A stretch of DNA of 64,000 nt. Origin: an uncultured Marvinbryantia sp. Lineage in GTDB: Bacteria; Bacillota; Clostridia; Lachnospirales; Lachnospiraceae. The notes beneath the pieces are model-generated. The model searched no databases. It was given only the letters and a program-made list of their open reading frames with translations, and was not told the DNA's origin. This document shows positions 17,974-27,554 of the stretch, piece by piece; the stretch's first letter is position 1, and every line of letters begins with the position of its first letter. Where the stretch lies: positions 1 to 64,000 of the forward strand of contig CAKRRF010000012.1 in the NCBI GenBank assembly GCA_934394985.1, written 5' to 3'. A program made the position numbers and the translations under genes.

Positions 17974-18990
17974 ATGGACATGAACAACCTGATAATTCCG
18001 GAAGGCTATACTTCTGCTTTGAACCTGCATGATACGCAGGTAGCTATTAAAGTGGTAAAAGATTATTTTCAGAAAGCACTAATTACAAGACTAAATCTCC
18101 TGCGTGTGACTGCACCGTTATTTGTAACGCCACAGTCAGGTCTGAATGATAACTTAAATGGTGTGGAACGACCGGTATCATTTGGAATCAAAGAGCAGAA
18201 CGATGCCCAGGCAGAGATTGTACATTCTCTGGCAAAATGGAAACGTTATGCATTAAAGAAATATGGTTTTTCCCATGGAGAAGGCCTTTACACCGATATG
18301 AATGCGATCCGCAGAGACGAAGATACCGACAATATCCACTCCATTTATGTGGATCAGTGGGACTGGGAGAAAATCATATACAAAGAAGAGCGCAATGTGG
18401 AGACTCTGAAAAATGTGGTAAAGAATGTTTATAAGGCATTGAAGGCCACAGAAACTTATATGTCTCTGCAGTATGATTATATTGAAGAGATTCTTCCAAA
18501 GGAAATCTTTTTTATTACCACGCAGGAACTGGAGGATATGTATCCGGATTGCACGCCAAAGGAACGGGAATACAAGATCACCAAGTTAAAAGGTGCTGTA
18601 TTTATTATGCAGATCGGTGGTAAACTGGCATCAGGAGAAAAGCATGACGGACGTGCACCGGACTACGATGACTGGTCCTTGAATGGTGATATCATCGTAT
18701 ACTATCCGGTACTGGATATTGCACTGGAATTATCCTCTATGGGTATCCGTGTAGATGAAGAAGCACTGGTAAAACAGCTGGATGAAGCCGGCTGCCCGGA
18801 AAGAAAAGAACTGCCATTCCAGAAAGCGATTCTGGACGGTAAGCTGCCATATACCATCGGAGGAGGTATCGGTCAGTCAAGAATCTGTATGTTCTACTTA
18901 AGAAAAGCTCACATCGGAGAGGTACAGGCATCCCTGTGGCCGGAAGATGCGACAGAAGCAGCAGAGAAGGCTGGAATACAGTTGCTGTAA
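17974..18990 (+). CDS. asnA: Aspartate-ammonia ligase (asparagine synthetase A)
   Basis: Ammonia-dependent synthesis of asparagine by a class II aminoacyl-tRNA-synthetase-like fold. SGLNDNLNGVERPVSF, VDQWDWEK and the C-terminal GGGIGQSRICMFYLRK are characteristic. Three in-frame ATGs occur close together (17968, 17974, 17980); 17974 sits 8 nt after GGAGG and is preferred. The product is about 338 residues. It is immediately upstream of the Asn-type T-box operon. Confidence 0.96.
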   Translation: MDMNNLIIPEGYTSALNLHDTQVAIKVVKDYFQKALITRLNLLRVTAPLFVTPQSGLNDNLNGVERPVSFGIKEQNDAQAEIVHSLAKWKRYALKKYGFSHGEGLYTDMNAIRRDEDTDNIHSIYVDQWDWEKIIYKEERNVETLKNVVKNVYKALKATETYMSLQYDYIEEILPKEIFFITTQELEDMYPDCTPKEREYKITKLKGAVFIMQIGGKLASGEKHDGRAPDYDDWSLNGDIIVYYPVLDIALELSSMGIRVDEEALVKQLDEAGCPERKELPFQKAILDGKLPYTIGGGIGQSRICMFYLRKAHIGEVQASLWPEDATEAAEKAGIQLL

Positions 18991-18996
18991 GTCTTT

Positions 18997-19020
18997 TGCA
19001 TTATACTCATGCATTTTTTT
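18997..19020 (+). terminator. Weak terminator after asnA
   Basis: TGCAT (18997-19001) pairs with ATGCA (19009-19013), then seven T. The stem is short, so this is tentative. Confidence 0.45.
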
Positions 19021-19034
19021 CATTAGATATAGAC

Positions 19035-19063
19035 TTGTAATTTGTAAATCACTGTGTTAATAT
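19035..19063 (+). promoter_or_regulatory. Promoter of the T-box/aspS2-gatCAB operon
   Basis: TTGTAA (19035-19040) and TAATAT (19058-19063) with 17-bp spacing lie just upstream of the T-box leader. Confidence 0.65.
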
Positions 19064-19079
19064 GACTGACATAAATGAA

Positions 19080-19347
19080 AAGCAAAGCAAGGAAGGAGAC
19101 TCCGGCAGAGGAACCTGACAGGAATACAGCGTCACCGACTGAGAACGCTGTTTAGGGGAATCACCAATGGGGAACACTCTGGAGCAGACCGATTGAACAG
19201 ACCTGCCAGGTAAGTAGGTCGGTACGTGGTACGCGTTAAGTACGAAAGTGGCATGCAAAGGCGCGTGCAACTGCGGGTGGCACCGCGGCTATATGAAAAT
19301 ATACCGTCCCGGAACAGAAATGAGAGTTTCTGTTTCCGGGACTTTTT
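19080..19347 (+). ncRNA. T-box leader with Asn (AAC) specifier
   Basis: The T-box core TGCGGGTGGCACCGCGG is at 19272-19288. A strong terminator follows: GTCCCGG..CAGAAA (19306-19320) pairs with TTTCTG..CCGGGAC (19328-19342), then TTTTT. In Stem I, CTCC (19100-19103) and AGAG (19107-19110) pair with CTCTGGAG (19177-19184). Just above this helix the 3' loop strand reads GAACA (19172-19176), placing AAC in the specifier position followed by the conserved A. Uncharged tRNA-Asn should therefore relieve termination of aspS2-gatCAB. GAA overlaps one register earlier. Confidence 0.92.
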
Positions 19348-19416
19348 GTATTTCCAGCGGACCAAGGATCCAATACGATTCGTGGAAATACAATACCAAA
19401 AGAAAGGAGCATGAAC

Positions 19417-20748
19417 ATGGAATATGTAAGTGGAGTAATCAAAAAAGAGATAAAAGAGATCGGTGAATTAGCGAAGACGGAACTAGCAGGACAGACGGTG
19501 AAAGTAAATGGTGCGGTGCATGTCATTCGTGATATGGGAGAGATCGCCTTTGTAATTTTACGAAAAAGAGAAGGTCTTCTTCAGTGTGTCTATGAGGAGG
19601 GAAAGGTGAATGTACCGCTTTCCGAGATCAAAGAAGGTACTACGCTGGAGGTTACCGGAACGGTCAAAGAGGAAGAAAAAGCACCTCATGGTATAGAGAT
19701 TCGAATGTCTGATGTGACGATTTTGGGACAGCCGGCAGAAGCCATGCCGCTGGCTATATCAAAGTGGAAGATGAATGCGTCACTGGAAGCAAAGCTGAAC
19801 ATGCGGGCAATTTCACTTCGAAATATTCGTGAACGTGCAAAATTTAAGCTACAGGAAGGAATCGAAAGAGGATTCAGAGAGTTTTTATATGAGCAGGGAT
19901 TTACAGAGATTCGTACAGCAAAGATTGGAGCCAGAGGCGCAGAGGGAGGAGCAAACCTGTTTCGACTGGACTATTTCCATAAGCCTGCGGTGCTGGCACA
20001 GAGTCCGCAGTTTTATAAACAGATGATGGTCGGTGTATATGACCGTGTATTTGAAACAGGTCCTGTGTTCCGTGCAGAAAAACATAATACAAAGCGTCAT
20101 TTAAATGAATATACCAGCCTGGATTTTGAAATGGGTTATATCGACAGTTTTCTGGATATCTGTGGTATGGAAACCGGATTTCTGCAGTATACGATGAAAT
20201 TTTTACAGGATCACTATAGTAATGAACTGAAAATATTAAATGTGACACTTCCAAAGACAGAACACATACCAATGGTTCGTTTTGATGAAGCCAAGAAAAT
20301 GGTATCTGAAAAATATAACAGAAGAATCAAAACCCCATATGATCTGGAACCGGAAGAGGAGGCACTGATTGGCCAGTTGTTTAAAGAAGAATATGATGCG
20401 GATTTTGTATTTGTAACGCATTATCCTTCTAAAAAACGTCCGTTTTATGCCATGGATGATCCGGCAGATCCAAAATTCACGTTAAGCTTTGACTTGCTGT
20501 TCCATGGAATGGAGATCACCACAGGTGGTCAGCGTATTCATGATTATCAGATGCTGCTGGATAAGATCGCAGCAAGGGGAATGACCACGGAAGGTATGGA
20601 TTCCTATCTGGAAGCTTTCAAACATGGTATGCCGCCTCACGGAGGGCTGGGTATCGGACTGGAGAGACTTACCATGAAGCTGGTAGGAGAAGACAACGTC
20701 AGAGAGACCACACTGTTTCCAAGAGATCTGTCCAGACTGGAGCCGTAA
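19417..20748 (+). CDS. aspS2: Archaeal-type, probably non-discriminating aspartyl-tRNA synthetase
   Basis: Class II synthetase of about 443 residues, shorter than the 590-residue bacterial AspRS because the GAD domain is absent. An OB-fold anticodon domain (VKVNGAVHVIRDMGEIAFVI) precedes the catalytic core, with motif 2 in GPVFRAEKHNTKRHLNEY and motif 3 in GGLGIGLERLTMKLVG. Coupling with gatCAB under an Asn T-box indicates that it charges Asp onto tRNA-Asn as well. ATG 19417 is 7 nt from AAAGGAG; ATG 19411 is too close. Confidence 0.92.
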   Translation: MEYVSGVIKKEIKEIGELAKTELAGQTVKVNGAVHVIRDMGEIAFVILRKREGLLQCVYEEGKVNVPLSEIKEGTTLEVTGTVKEEEKAPHGIEIRMSDVTILGQPAEAMPLAISKWKMNASLEAKLNMRAISLRNIRERAKFKLQEGIERGFREFLYEQGFTEIRTAKIGARGAEGGANLFRLDYFHKPAVLAQSPQFYKQMMVGVYDRVFETGPVFRAEKHNTKRHLNEYTSLDFEMGYIDSFLDICGMETGFLQYTMKFLQDHYSNELKILNVTLPKTEHIPMVRFDEAKKMVSEKYNRRIKTPYDLEPEEEALIGQLFKEEYDADFVFVTHYPSKKRPFYAMDDPADPKFTLSFDLLFHGMEITTGGQRIHDYQMLLDKIAARGMTTEGMDSYLEAFKHGMPPHGGLGIGLERLTMKLVGEDNVRETTLFPRDLSRLEP

Positions 20749-20804
20749 AAAAGATCTGGAATGGAGAAGCCGGGAAGAGCAACAGAAAGTGAGGAAAGGT
20801 TATT

Positions 20805-21098
20805 ATGGCAAATATAATTTCTGATGAAACAATGGAATATGTAGGTATTCTGGCAAAGCTGGAATTATCCGCAGAAGAAAGAGAACAGGCAAAAAAAGAT
20901 ATGGAAATCATGTTGGATTATATTGATCAGTTAAATGAACTGGATACTACAGGGGTGGAACCGATGTCTCATGTATTTCCGGTATACAATGTATTCCGGG
21001 AAGATGTGGTGACTAATGGAGATGACAGCGAGCATATGCTGAAAAATGCTCCGGCTAAAAAAGACGGTGCCTATATGGTTCCGAAAACAGTGGAGTAA
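20805..21098 (+). CDS. gatC: Asp/Glu-tRNA amidotransferase subunit C
   Basis: Small 97-residue subunit that wraps GatA and GatB. The sequence [19 protein letters not shown], then [20 protein letters not shown] is typical of GatC. RBS GAGGAAAGG. It is the first gene of gatCAB, 12 nt before gatA. Confidence 0.95.
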   Translation: MANIISDETMEYVGILAKLELSAEEREQAKKDMEIMLDYIDQLNELDTTGVEPMSHVFPVYNVFREDVVTNGDDSEHMLKNAPAKKDGAYMVPKTVE

Positions 21099-21110
21099 AG
21101 GAGAGCAGAT

Positions 21111-22598
21111 ATGGGATTACTGGATGATACGGCAGTAGAACTGGGAAAGAAAATAAAAGCAGGGAAAGTTACGGTAAGAGAAGTAGTAACAGCATGCCTG
21201 GAACAAATGGAAAAAGTAGAAGGAACGATCCATGCCTATGTCACTATTGACAGAGAAGGGGCTCTGAAAAAAGCAGATGAAATACAGAAAAAAATAGATG
21301 CGGGGGAACTGACTGGTCCGCTGGCAGGTGTGCCAGTGGCAGTAAAAGATAATATGTGCATTGCAGGAATGCGTACGACCTGCAGCTCAAAGATACTGGA
21401 TAATTTTGTGCCGACTTATACGGCAGAAGCTGTAAAGAATCTGGAAGAGGCTGGTGCAGTCATTCTTGGAAAAACGAACATGGACGAATTCGCCATGGGA
21501 AGTACCACAGAGACATCCGCTTATGGAGTTACAAGAAATCCATGGGATCCGGAACATGTACCGGGCGGATCCTCAGGTGGATCCTGTGCAGCAGTGGCAG
21601 CCGGAGAAGCTTTTTATGCACTGGGATCGGATACCGGTGGATCTATCCGTCAGCCGAGCTCTTTCTGTGGGGTGACAGGCATTAAGCCGACGTATGGAAC
21701 GGTGTCCCGTTACGGACTGATTGCTTATGGATCTTCGCTGGACCAGATCGGACCCGTGGGAAAAGATGTGACAGACTGTGCCACGATTCTGGAGGTGATT
21801 GCTTCTCATGACAAGAAAGACAGTACGTCTCTGGAGCGTACGGATTGCGATTTTACATCTGCTCTGGTAAAAGATGTAAAAGGCATGAAGATTGGTATCC
21901 CAAGAGATTATCTGGGAAAAGGACTGGATCAGGAAGTGAAAGAATCCGTACTGGCAGCAGCCAAAGTGCTGGAAGAGGCAGGGGCGATTGTGGAAGAATT
22001 TGATTTGAGTCTGGTAGATTATGCAATACCGGCGTACTATACGATCGCAGCGGCTGAGGCCAGCTCCAATCTGGAACGCTTTGACGGTGTGAAATATGGT
22101 TATCGCACCAAAGAATACGAAGGTCTTCACGATATGTACAAAAAGAGCCGTTCCGAAGGATTCGGACCGGAAGTAAAAAGAAGAATCATGCTGGGGTCTT
22201 TTGTACTCAGCTCCGGTTATTATGATGCTTATTATTTAAAGGCGCTGCGTACCAAAGCATTGATAAAAAAAGCTTTTGATCAGGCTTTTGCCACATATGA
22301 TGTGATTCTTGGACCTGCGGCACCGACTACAGCACCAAAGCTGGGGGAAAGTCTGGGAGATCCGTTAAAGATGTATCTGGGTGATATCTATACCATATCC
22401 TGTAATCTGGCGGGTCTGCCTGGAATGACGCTGCCATGTGGCATTGACCGTAAGGGACTGCCGATCGGGGTGCAGCTTCTGGGGGATTGTTTCCAGGAAA
22501 AGAAGATCATTCGGGCTGCATATACCTATGAACAGAGCAGACAGGAAAGAATCATTTGTCCGGATATGAGTGAAATGTCAGAAAAGGCGGTGGAGTAA
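21111..22598 (+). CDS. gatA: Asp/Glu-tRNA amidotransferase subunit A
   Basis: Amidase-signature subunit that releases ammonia from glutamine for transfer to the misacylated tRNA. The Ser-cisSer-Lys site is visible: Lys in VPVAVKDNM, serines in PGGSSGGSCAAVAAG and DTGGSIRQPSSFCG. Length 495, as usual. RBS AAAGGAG. The stop codon abuts the gatB ATG. Confidence 0.97.
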   Translation: MGLLDDTAVELGKKIKAGKVTVREVVTACLEQMEKVEGTIHAYVTIDREGALKKADEIQKKIDAGELTGPLAGVPVAVKDNMCIAGMRTTCSSKILDNFVPTYTAEAVKNLEEAGAVILGKTNMDEFAMGSTTETSAYGVTRNPWDPEHVPGGSSGGSCAAVAAGEAFYALGSDTGGSIRQPSSFCGVTGIKPTYGTVSRYGLIAYGSSLDQIGPVGKDVTDCATILEVIASHDKKDSTSLERTDCDFTSALVKDVKGMKIGIPRDYLGKGLDQEVKESVLAAAKVLEEAGAIVEEFDLSLVDYAIPAYYTIAAAEASSNLERFDGVKYGYRTKEYEGLHDMYKKSRSEGFGPEVKRRIMLGSFVLSSGYYDAYYLKALRTKALIKKAFDQAFATYDVILGPAAPTTAPKLGESLGDPLKMYLGDIYTISCNLAGLPGMTLPCGIDRKGLPIGVQLLGDCFQEKKIIRAAYTYEQSRQERIICPDMSEMSEKAVE

Positions 22599-24035
22599 AT
22601 GTCAAAGCAATATGAAACAGTCATCGGACTGGAGGTACATGTGGAACTGGCCACAAAGACAAAAATATTCTGCGGTTGTTCTACCGCATTTGGAGGCGCA
22701 CCGAATACCCACACCTGTCCGGTCTGCACAGGTATGCCGGGATCGCTTCCGGTATTAAATAAACAGGTAGTAGAATATGCCCTGGCGGTTGGCCTGGCTA
22801 CGAACTGCGAAATCAATCAGTACTGTAAATTTGACCGGAAAAATTATTTCTATCCGGACAACCCACAGAACTATCAGATTTCACAGCTGTATCTGCCGAT
22901 CTGCCATGATGGAAAGGTAGAGATTGAGACCACAACGGGGAAAAAAGATATCGGTATTCATGAGATTCATATGGAAGAAGATGCCGGAAAACTGGTACAC
23001 GATGAATGGGAAGACTGTTCACTGGTAGACTATAACCGAAGCGGTGTGCCGTTGATTGAAATCGTGTCAGAACCGGATATGAGAAGTGCAGAAGAAGTCA
23101 TTGCCTATCTGGATAAGCTGCGTCTGATCATTCAGTATCTGGGAGCATCGGACTGTAAGCTTCAGGAAGGTTCCATGCGTGCAGATGTGAATTTATCCGT
23201 TCGGGAGGTGGGAGCAGAAAAGTTCGGCACCCGTACAGAGATGAAAAATATCAACTCTTTTAAAGCGATAGCAAGAGCCATTGAAGGAGAGCGGGCGCGT
23301 CAGATTGAATTGCTGGAGATGGGAAAACCTGTGATTCAGGAGACCAGAAGATGGGATGATAACAAAGAGTATTCTTATGCAATGCGTTCGAAAGAAGATG
23401 CGCAGGATTATCGTTATTTTCCTGATCCGGATCTGGTACCGGTCCTTATCAGTGATGAGTGGATTGAGCGGATAAAAGCAGCACAGCCAGAGCTTCGCAG
23501 CGAAAAACTGGAACGTTATAAAAAAGAATTTGATATTCCGCAGTATGATGCAGAAATACTGACATCATCGAAATACATGGCGGACCTTTTTGAGGCGGCA
23601 ACAGCTATTTGTCAGAAACCTAAGAAAGTATCTAACTGGCTGATGGTGGAAACCAGACGACTTTTAAAAGAAAAAGGGCAGGATCCGGAAGATCTTGATT
23701 TTTCACCGGAACATCTTGCAGCACTGGTAGAACTGACAGAGGAAGGAACCATCAACAGCAGTGTAGCCAAAGAGGTATTTGAAAAAATCTTTGAAGAGGA
23801 TATAGATCCGGTGCGTTATGTGGAAGAGCACGGATTAAAAACGGTTAATGACGAGGGTGCGCTGCGCAGTACCATGGAAGCAATTATAGCAGAAAACCCA
23901 CAGTCTGTGGCAGATTATAAAGGGGGAAAACAGAAAGCCATTGGATTTTTGGTGGGACAGACCATGAAGGCAATGAAGGGAAAAGCAGATCCGGCATCTG
24001 TAAATAAACTGCTGAAAGAACTGCTGGACAGATAA
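22599..24035 (+). CDS. gatB: Asp/Glu-tRNA amidotransferase subunit B
   Basis: Kinase/transamidase subunit binding the tRNA 3' end. The signature YETVIGLEVHVELATKTKIF and the Zn-site cysteines (CGCSTAF, then CPVCTGMPG) are present. The C-terminal helical YqeY-like tail ends in VGQTMKAMKGKADP. The product has 478 residues. It starts directly after the gatA stop, indicating translational coupling. Confidence 0.97.
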   Translation: MSKQYETVIGLEVHVELATKTKIFCGCSTAFGGAPNTHTCPVCTGMPGSLPVLNKQVVEYALAVGLATNCEINQYCKFDRKNYFYPDNPQNYQISQLYLPICHDGKVEIETTTGKKDIGIHEIHMEEDAGKLVHDEWEDCSLVDYNRSGVPLIEIVSEPDMRSAEEVIAYLDKLRLIIQYLGASDCKLQEGSMRADVNLSVREVGAEKFGTRTEMKNINSFKAIARAIEGERARQIELLEMGKPVIQETRRWDDNKEYSYAMRSKEDAQDYRYFPDPDLVPVLISDEWIERIKAAQPELRSEKLERYKKEFDIPQYDAEILTSSKYMADLFEAATAICQKPKKVSNWLMVETRRLLKEKGQDPEDLDFSPEHLAALVELTEEGTINSSVAKEVFEKIFEEDIDPVRYVEEHGLKTVNDEGALRSTMEAIIAENPQSVADYKGGKQKAIGFLVGQTMKAMKGKADPASVNKLLKELLDR

Positions 24036-24104
24036 GACAAAACGCTTTTACTTGTAATTTTTACTGAGAGTAGATATACTAAGAATCATGGAAAGGAGAG
24101 ATTC

Positions 24105-25406
24105 ATGAGGAAAAAGATATCTACTCTTATTATATGTCTGCTGGCAGTGACGGCCGGACTGACCGGATGCAGCAGAGAAAAGATGAATGCAGAGATTGCA
24201 GAAAGTATCGGTACACTGGGAATGTATGAGAATAATGAACCGGTGGAGACTCCGAAGATGAAAGCAGAAAAAGAAATTCAGGAAGCAAAACAGGAAGAAG
24301 AAAATAATGTGAATGAACATCTGGAAAAAGCAAAGAGACTGGCAGCTTCCTATGATTATAGCGGTGCACTGGCAGAACTGGCAGAGATTCATGAAGAATA
24401 TCAGGAGGATGAACAGGTGATCAGTGCCAAGGTAGAATATCAGAGGCTGCAGGGAACGCTGACGACCTATGGCGGTGATTTTACGCATTTTTCTGTAAAG
24501 AGTCTGATCGCTGATAAGGAACGGGCGTTTGGAGATACAGATATGGCTTATTATTATAATTACTGGTCTCTGACGATTGACGAGTTTGAGAAAATCCTGC
24601 AGTCCCTGTATGACCACGATTATATTCTGATGAATGTGTATGATCTGGTGGTAGAAGTACAGAATGAGGATGGAACAGTGAGTTTTGCTTTGAATAATCC
24701 GACTGTGCCAGCCGGAAAAACACCGGTGATCCTGTCTTTTGCAGAAGCCAATTATTATAGTGATACCAATTATGGTGCATATTCTGATAAAATGGTACTG
24801 GCAGATGACGGCAGCGTCCAGAATGAGTATGTGGATGAGCAGGGAAACTCACAGATCGGTGCATATGATGTGGTGCCGGTGGTGGATGCATTTGTAGAAG
24901 AACATCCGGATTTTTCTTTAAGAGGGGCAAAGGGAATCATTTCTCTGACAGGTTACGAAGGTGTCTTTGGTCATGATTTGAGCACAGATGCACAGGAGAT
25001 CAGAGAAATTGCTGACAGTCTGAAAGAAAATGGCTGGCTGATAGCCTGCAATGGTTACAGCAATGCCATGATGGAAAGCGAGATGGATACCAATGATCTC
25101 CAGGAAGATCTGGACAACTGGCAGGATCAGGTAGCATCACTGGTGGGAGAAACCGACCTGTTGTTCTATCCGTTTGGAGATTCTGTATCAGCAGGCAGTT
25201 ATAAGCAGAATCAGCTTTTTGAAGAAGGATACCGTTTTTTCTTTAATTTGTGGGCTACATCAGATTATCTGGAGGTCAACAGTGATTATGTGATTCAGTC
25301 ACGGCGTGTTCTGGATGGATACGATTTGCACTATTATGGAGACAGTATGACGGATTTCTTTGACACAAAAAATGTGCTGGATCCGTCAAGACCGGCATTC
25401 GAATAG
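24105..25406 (+). CDS. Lipoprotein with degenerate polysaccharide-deacetylase-like domain
   Basis: A lipobox (VTAGLTGC, cysteine about residue 22) follows a signal peptide, so the protein is anchored outside the membrane. An acidic/helical linker (about 50-105) precedes a deacetylase-like domain. Where active enzymes have TFDDG, this one reads ILSFAEANYYSD, so the metal-binding aspartates are not conserved. Later blocks LRGAKGIISLTGYEG and LLFYPFGDSVS keep the fold. Probably a non-catalytic or altered member. It has its own AAAGGAGAG site 4 nt before ATG 24105. Confidence 0.7.
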   Translation: MRKKISTLIICLLAVTAGLTGCSREKMNAEIAESIGTLGMYENNEPVETPKMKAEKEIQEAKQEEENNVNEHLEKAKRLAASYDYSGALAELAEIHEEYQEDEQVISAKVEYQRLQGTLTTYGGDFTHFSVKSLIADKERAFGDTDMAYYYNYWSLTIDEFEKILQSLYDHDYILMNVYDLVVEVQNEDGTVSFALNNPTVPAGKTPVILSFAEANYYSDTNYGAYSDKMVLADDGSVQNEYVDEQGNSQIGAYDVVPVVDAFVEEHPDFSLRGAKGIISLTGYEGVFGHDLSTDAQEIREIADSLKENGWLIACNGYSNAMMESEMDTNDLQEDLDNWQDQVASLVGETDLLFYPFGDSVSAGSYKQNQLFEEGYRFFFNLWATSDYLEVNSDYVIQSRRVLDGYDLHYYGDSMTDFFDTKNVLDPSRPAFE

Positions 25407-25418
25407 GAGGTGGAAGCG

Positions 25419-27551
25419 ATGTATGTAATCAAAAAAGATGGAACCCGTGAAAAATTTGATGTGCAGAAGATTATCCGTGCGGTGAATAAGTCGGCTGCAA
25501 GAGCCTTGTATACATTTTCGGAAGAAGAGACAGCAGAACTTTGCCGATATGCGACGGAAAGAGCAAAAAGTATGAAGCAGGAGGGTATCACGATTGCACA
25601 GATGCATAATATTGTGGAAAGTGCTCTGGAAAAAGTGAACCCGGATGTGGCAAAGAGTTATCGTGATTATCGGAATTATAAAGTGGACTTTATCCACATG
25701 ATGGATGATGTTTATACCAAAAGCCAGTCGATTCGTTATATCGGAGATAAAAGCAATGCCAATACGGACAGTGCACTGGTGGCCACCAAACGGAGCCTGA
25801 TTTTTAATGAATTGAATAAGAATCTGTATCAGAAATTCTTTATGACCCGAGATGAGCGGCAGGCATGCCGGGATGGCTATATCTATATTCATGATCAGTC
25901 AGCCCGCCTGGATACCATGAATTGCTGTCTGTTTGATGCAGGTGCAGTGTTAAAGGGTGGCTTTGAGATGGGAAATGTCTGGTATAATGAGCCAAAGAGC
26001 CTGGATACGGCATTTGATGTGCTGGGAGATATTGTATTAAGTACTGCAGCGCAGCAGTACGGTGGATTTACGGTTCCGGAAGTGGATAAAATCCTGGGCC
26101 CTTATGCGGAAAAAAGCTATGTGAAGCATAAAGAAGAGTTTTTAAAATATACAGACCCATCCTGGGAAGGTGCAGAAGAAAAGGCAGAAGAATATGCCAT
26201 GAACAAATTGCGCAGAGAATTTGATCAGGGCTGGCAGGGAATTGAATATAAGCTGAATACCGTAGGCTCTTCCCGCGGTGATTATCCGTTTATCACAGTA
26301 ACCATGGGGCTTGGAACAAAACGTTTTGAGAAAATGTGCAACATTTCTCTTCTGGAAGTGCATAAGGGCGGACAGGGAAAGCCGGGAAATAAGAAGCCGG
26401 TTCTGTTTCCGAAGATCGTATTTTTGTTTGATGAGAATCTTCATGGAGAAGGAAAAATCTGTGAAGATGTGTTTGAAGCAGGGATAGACTGCTCCTCAAA
26501 GACCATGTATCCGGACTGGCTGTCCCTGACCGGAAAAGGATATATCTGTGATATGTATAAGAAATATGGCCGTGTCATCAGTCCGATGGGCTGCCGTGCT
26601 TTTTTAAGCCCGTGGTATGAACGTGGTGGTATGGAGCCTGCAGATGAGAAGGATAAGCCGGTATTTGTGGGACGATTTAATATTGGAGCGGTCAGTCTCC
26701 ATTTGCCGATGATACTGGCAAAGGCAAGACAGGACAGCACAGACTTTTACGAAGTGCTGGATGTTTATCTGGAAATGATTCGAAGGATTCACATCCGTAC
26801 CTATGAGTATCTGGGAAATATGCATGCTTCCACTAATCCACTGGCATACTGTGAAGGAGGATTTTATGGCGGACATCTGCAGCCGGGAGAGCGGATCAAA
26901 AAGCTGTTAAAGCCGATGACAGCATCGTTTGGTATCACAGCACTGAACGAGCTTCAGGAATTATATAATGGAAAATCGATTGCAGAAGACGGACAGTTTG
27001 CACTGGAAGTATTACAGTATATTAATAAAAAAGTGAATGAATTTAAAAAAGAAGACGGATGGCTCTATGCGATCTATGGCACACCGGCAGAAAGCCTGTG
27101 CGGTCTTCAGGTAGAGCAGTTCCGAAAACTGTATGGAATCGTGGAAAATGTATCAGACCGTCCATATGTGAGCAACAGTTTTCACTGCCATGTCACAGAG
27201 AATCTTACTCCGATCGAAAAACAGGATCTGGAAGGACGGTTCTGGGAACTGTGTAATGGAGGCAAGATTCAGTACGTGCGTTATCCGATTGATTATAACA
27301 AAGAAGCAATCAAAAAACTGGTGTTGCGTGCCATGGAACTGGGATATTATGAAGGTGTCAATCTGTCACTGGCTTATTGTGATGACTGTGGGCATCAGGA
27401 ACTGGATATGGATGTGTGTCCGGTATGCGGATCCAGAAATCTGACAAAGATCGATCGTATGAACGGTTATCTTTCCTATAGCCGTGTTCATGGAGATACC
27501 AGACTGAATGAGGCGAAGATGGCAGAGATTGCAGAGAGAGTGAGCATGTAA
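25419..27551 (+). CDS. nrdD: Anaerobic ribonucleoside-triphosphate reductase
   Basis: Class III oxygen-sensitive reductase that makes dNTPs. An ATP-cone (YVIKKDGTREKFDVQKIIRA) occupies about residues 1-90. The C-terminus has a zinc site (CDDCGHQELDMDVCPVCGS) and the glycyl-radical loop in RMNGYLSYSRVHGD. The start is ATG 25419, 8 nt after GGAGG; the GTG at 25410 overlaps that site. The activase gene nrdG, usually adjacent, is absent; potassium-transport genes follow instead. Confidence 0.95.
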   Translation: MYVIKKDGTREKFDVQKIIRAVNKSAARALYTFSEEETAELCRYATERAKSMKQEGITIAQMHNIVESALEKVNPDVAKSYRDYRNYKVDFIHMMDDVYTKSQSIRYIGDKSNANTDSALVATKRSLIFNELNKNLYQKFFMTRDERQACRDGYIYIHDQSARLDTMNCCLFDAGAVLKGGFEMGNVWYNEPKSLDTAFDVLGDIVLSTAAQQYGGFTVPEVDKILGPYAEKSYVKHKEEFLKYTDPSWEGAEEKAEEYAMNKLRREFDQGWQGIEYKLNTVGSSRGDYPFITVTMGLGTKRFEKMCNISLLEVHKGGQGKPGNKKPVLFPKIVFLFDENLHGEGKICEDVFEAGIDCSSKTMYPDWLSLTGKGYICDMYKKYGRVISPMGCRAFLSPWYERGGMEPADEKDKPVFVGRFNIGAVSLHLPMILAKARQDSTDFYEVLDVYLEMIRRIHIRTYEYLGNMHASTNPLAYCEGGFYGGHLQPGERIKKLLKPMTASFGITALNELQELYNGKSIAEDGQFALEVLQYINKKVNEFKKEDGWLYAIYGTPAESLCGLQVEQFRKLYGIVENVSDRPYVSNSFHCHVTENLTPIEKQDLEGRFWELCNGGKIQYVRYPIDYNKEAIKKLVLRAMELGYYEGVNLSLAYCDDCGHQELDMDVCPVCGSRNLTKIDRMNGYLSYSRVHGDTRLNEAKMAEIAERVSM

Positions 27552-27554
27552 AAG

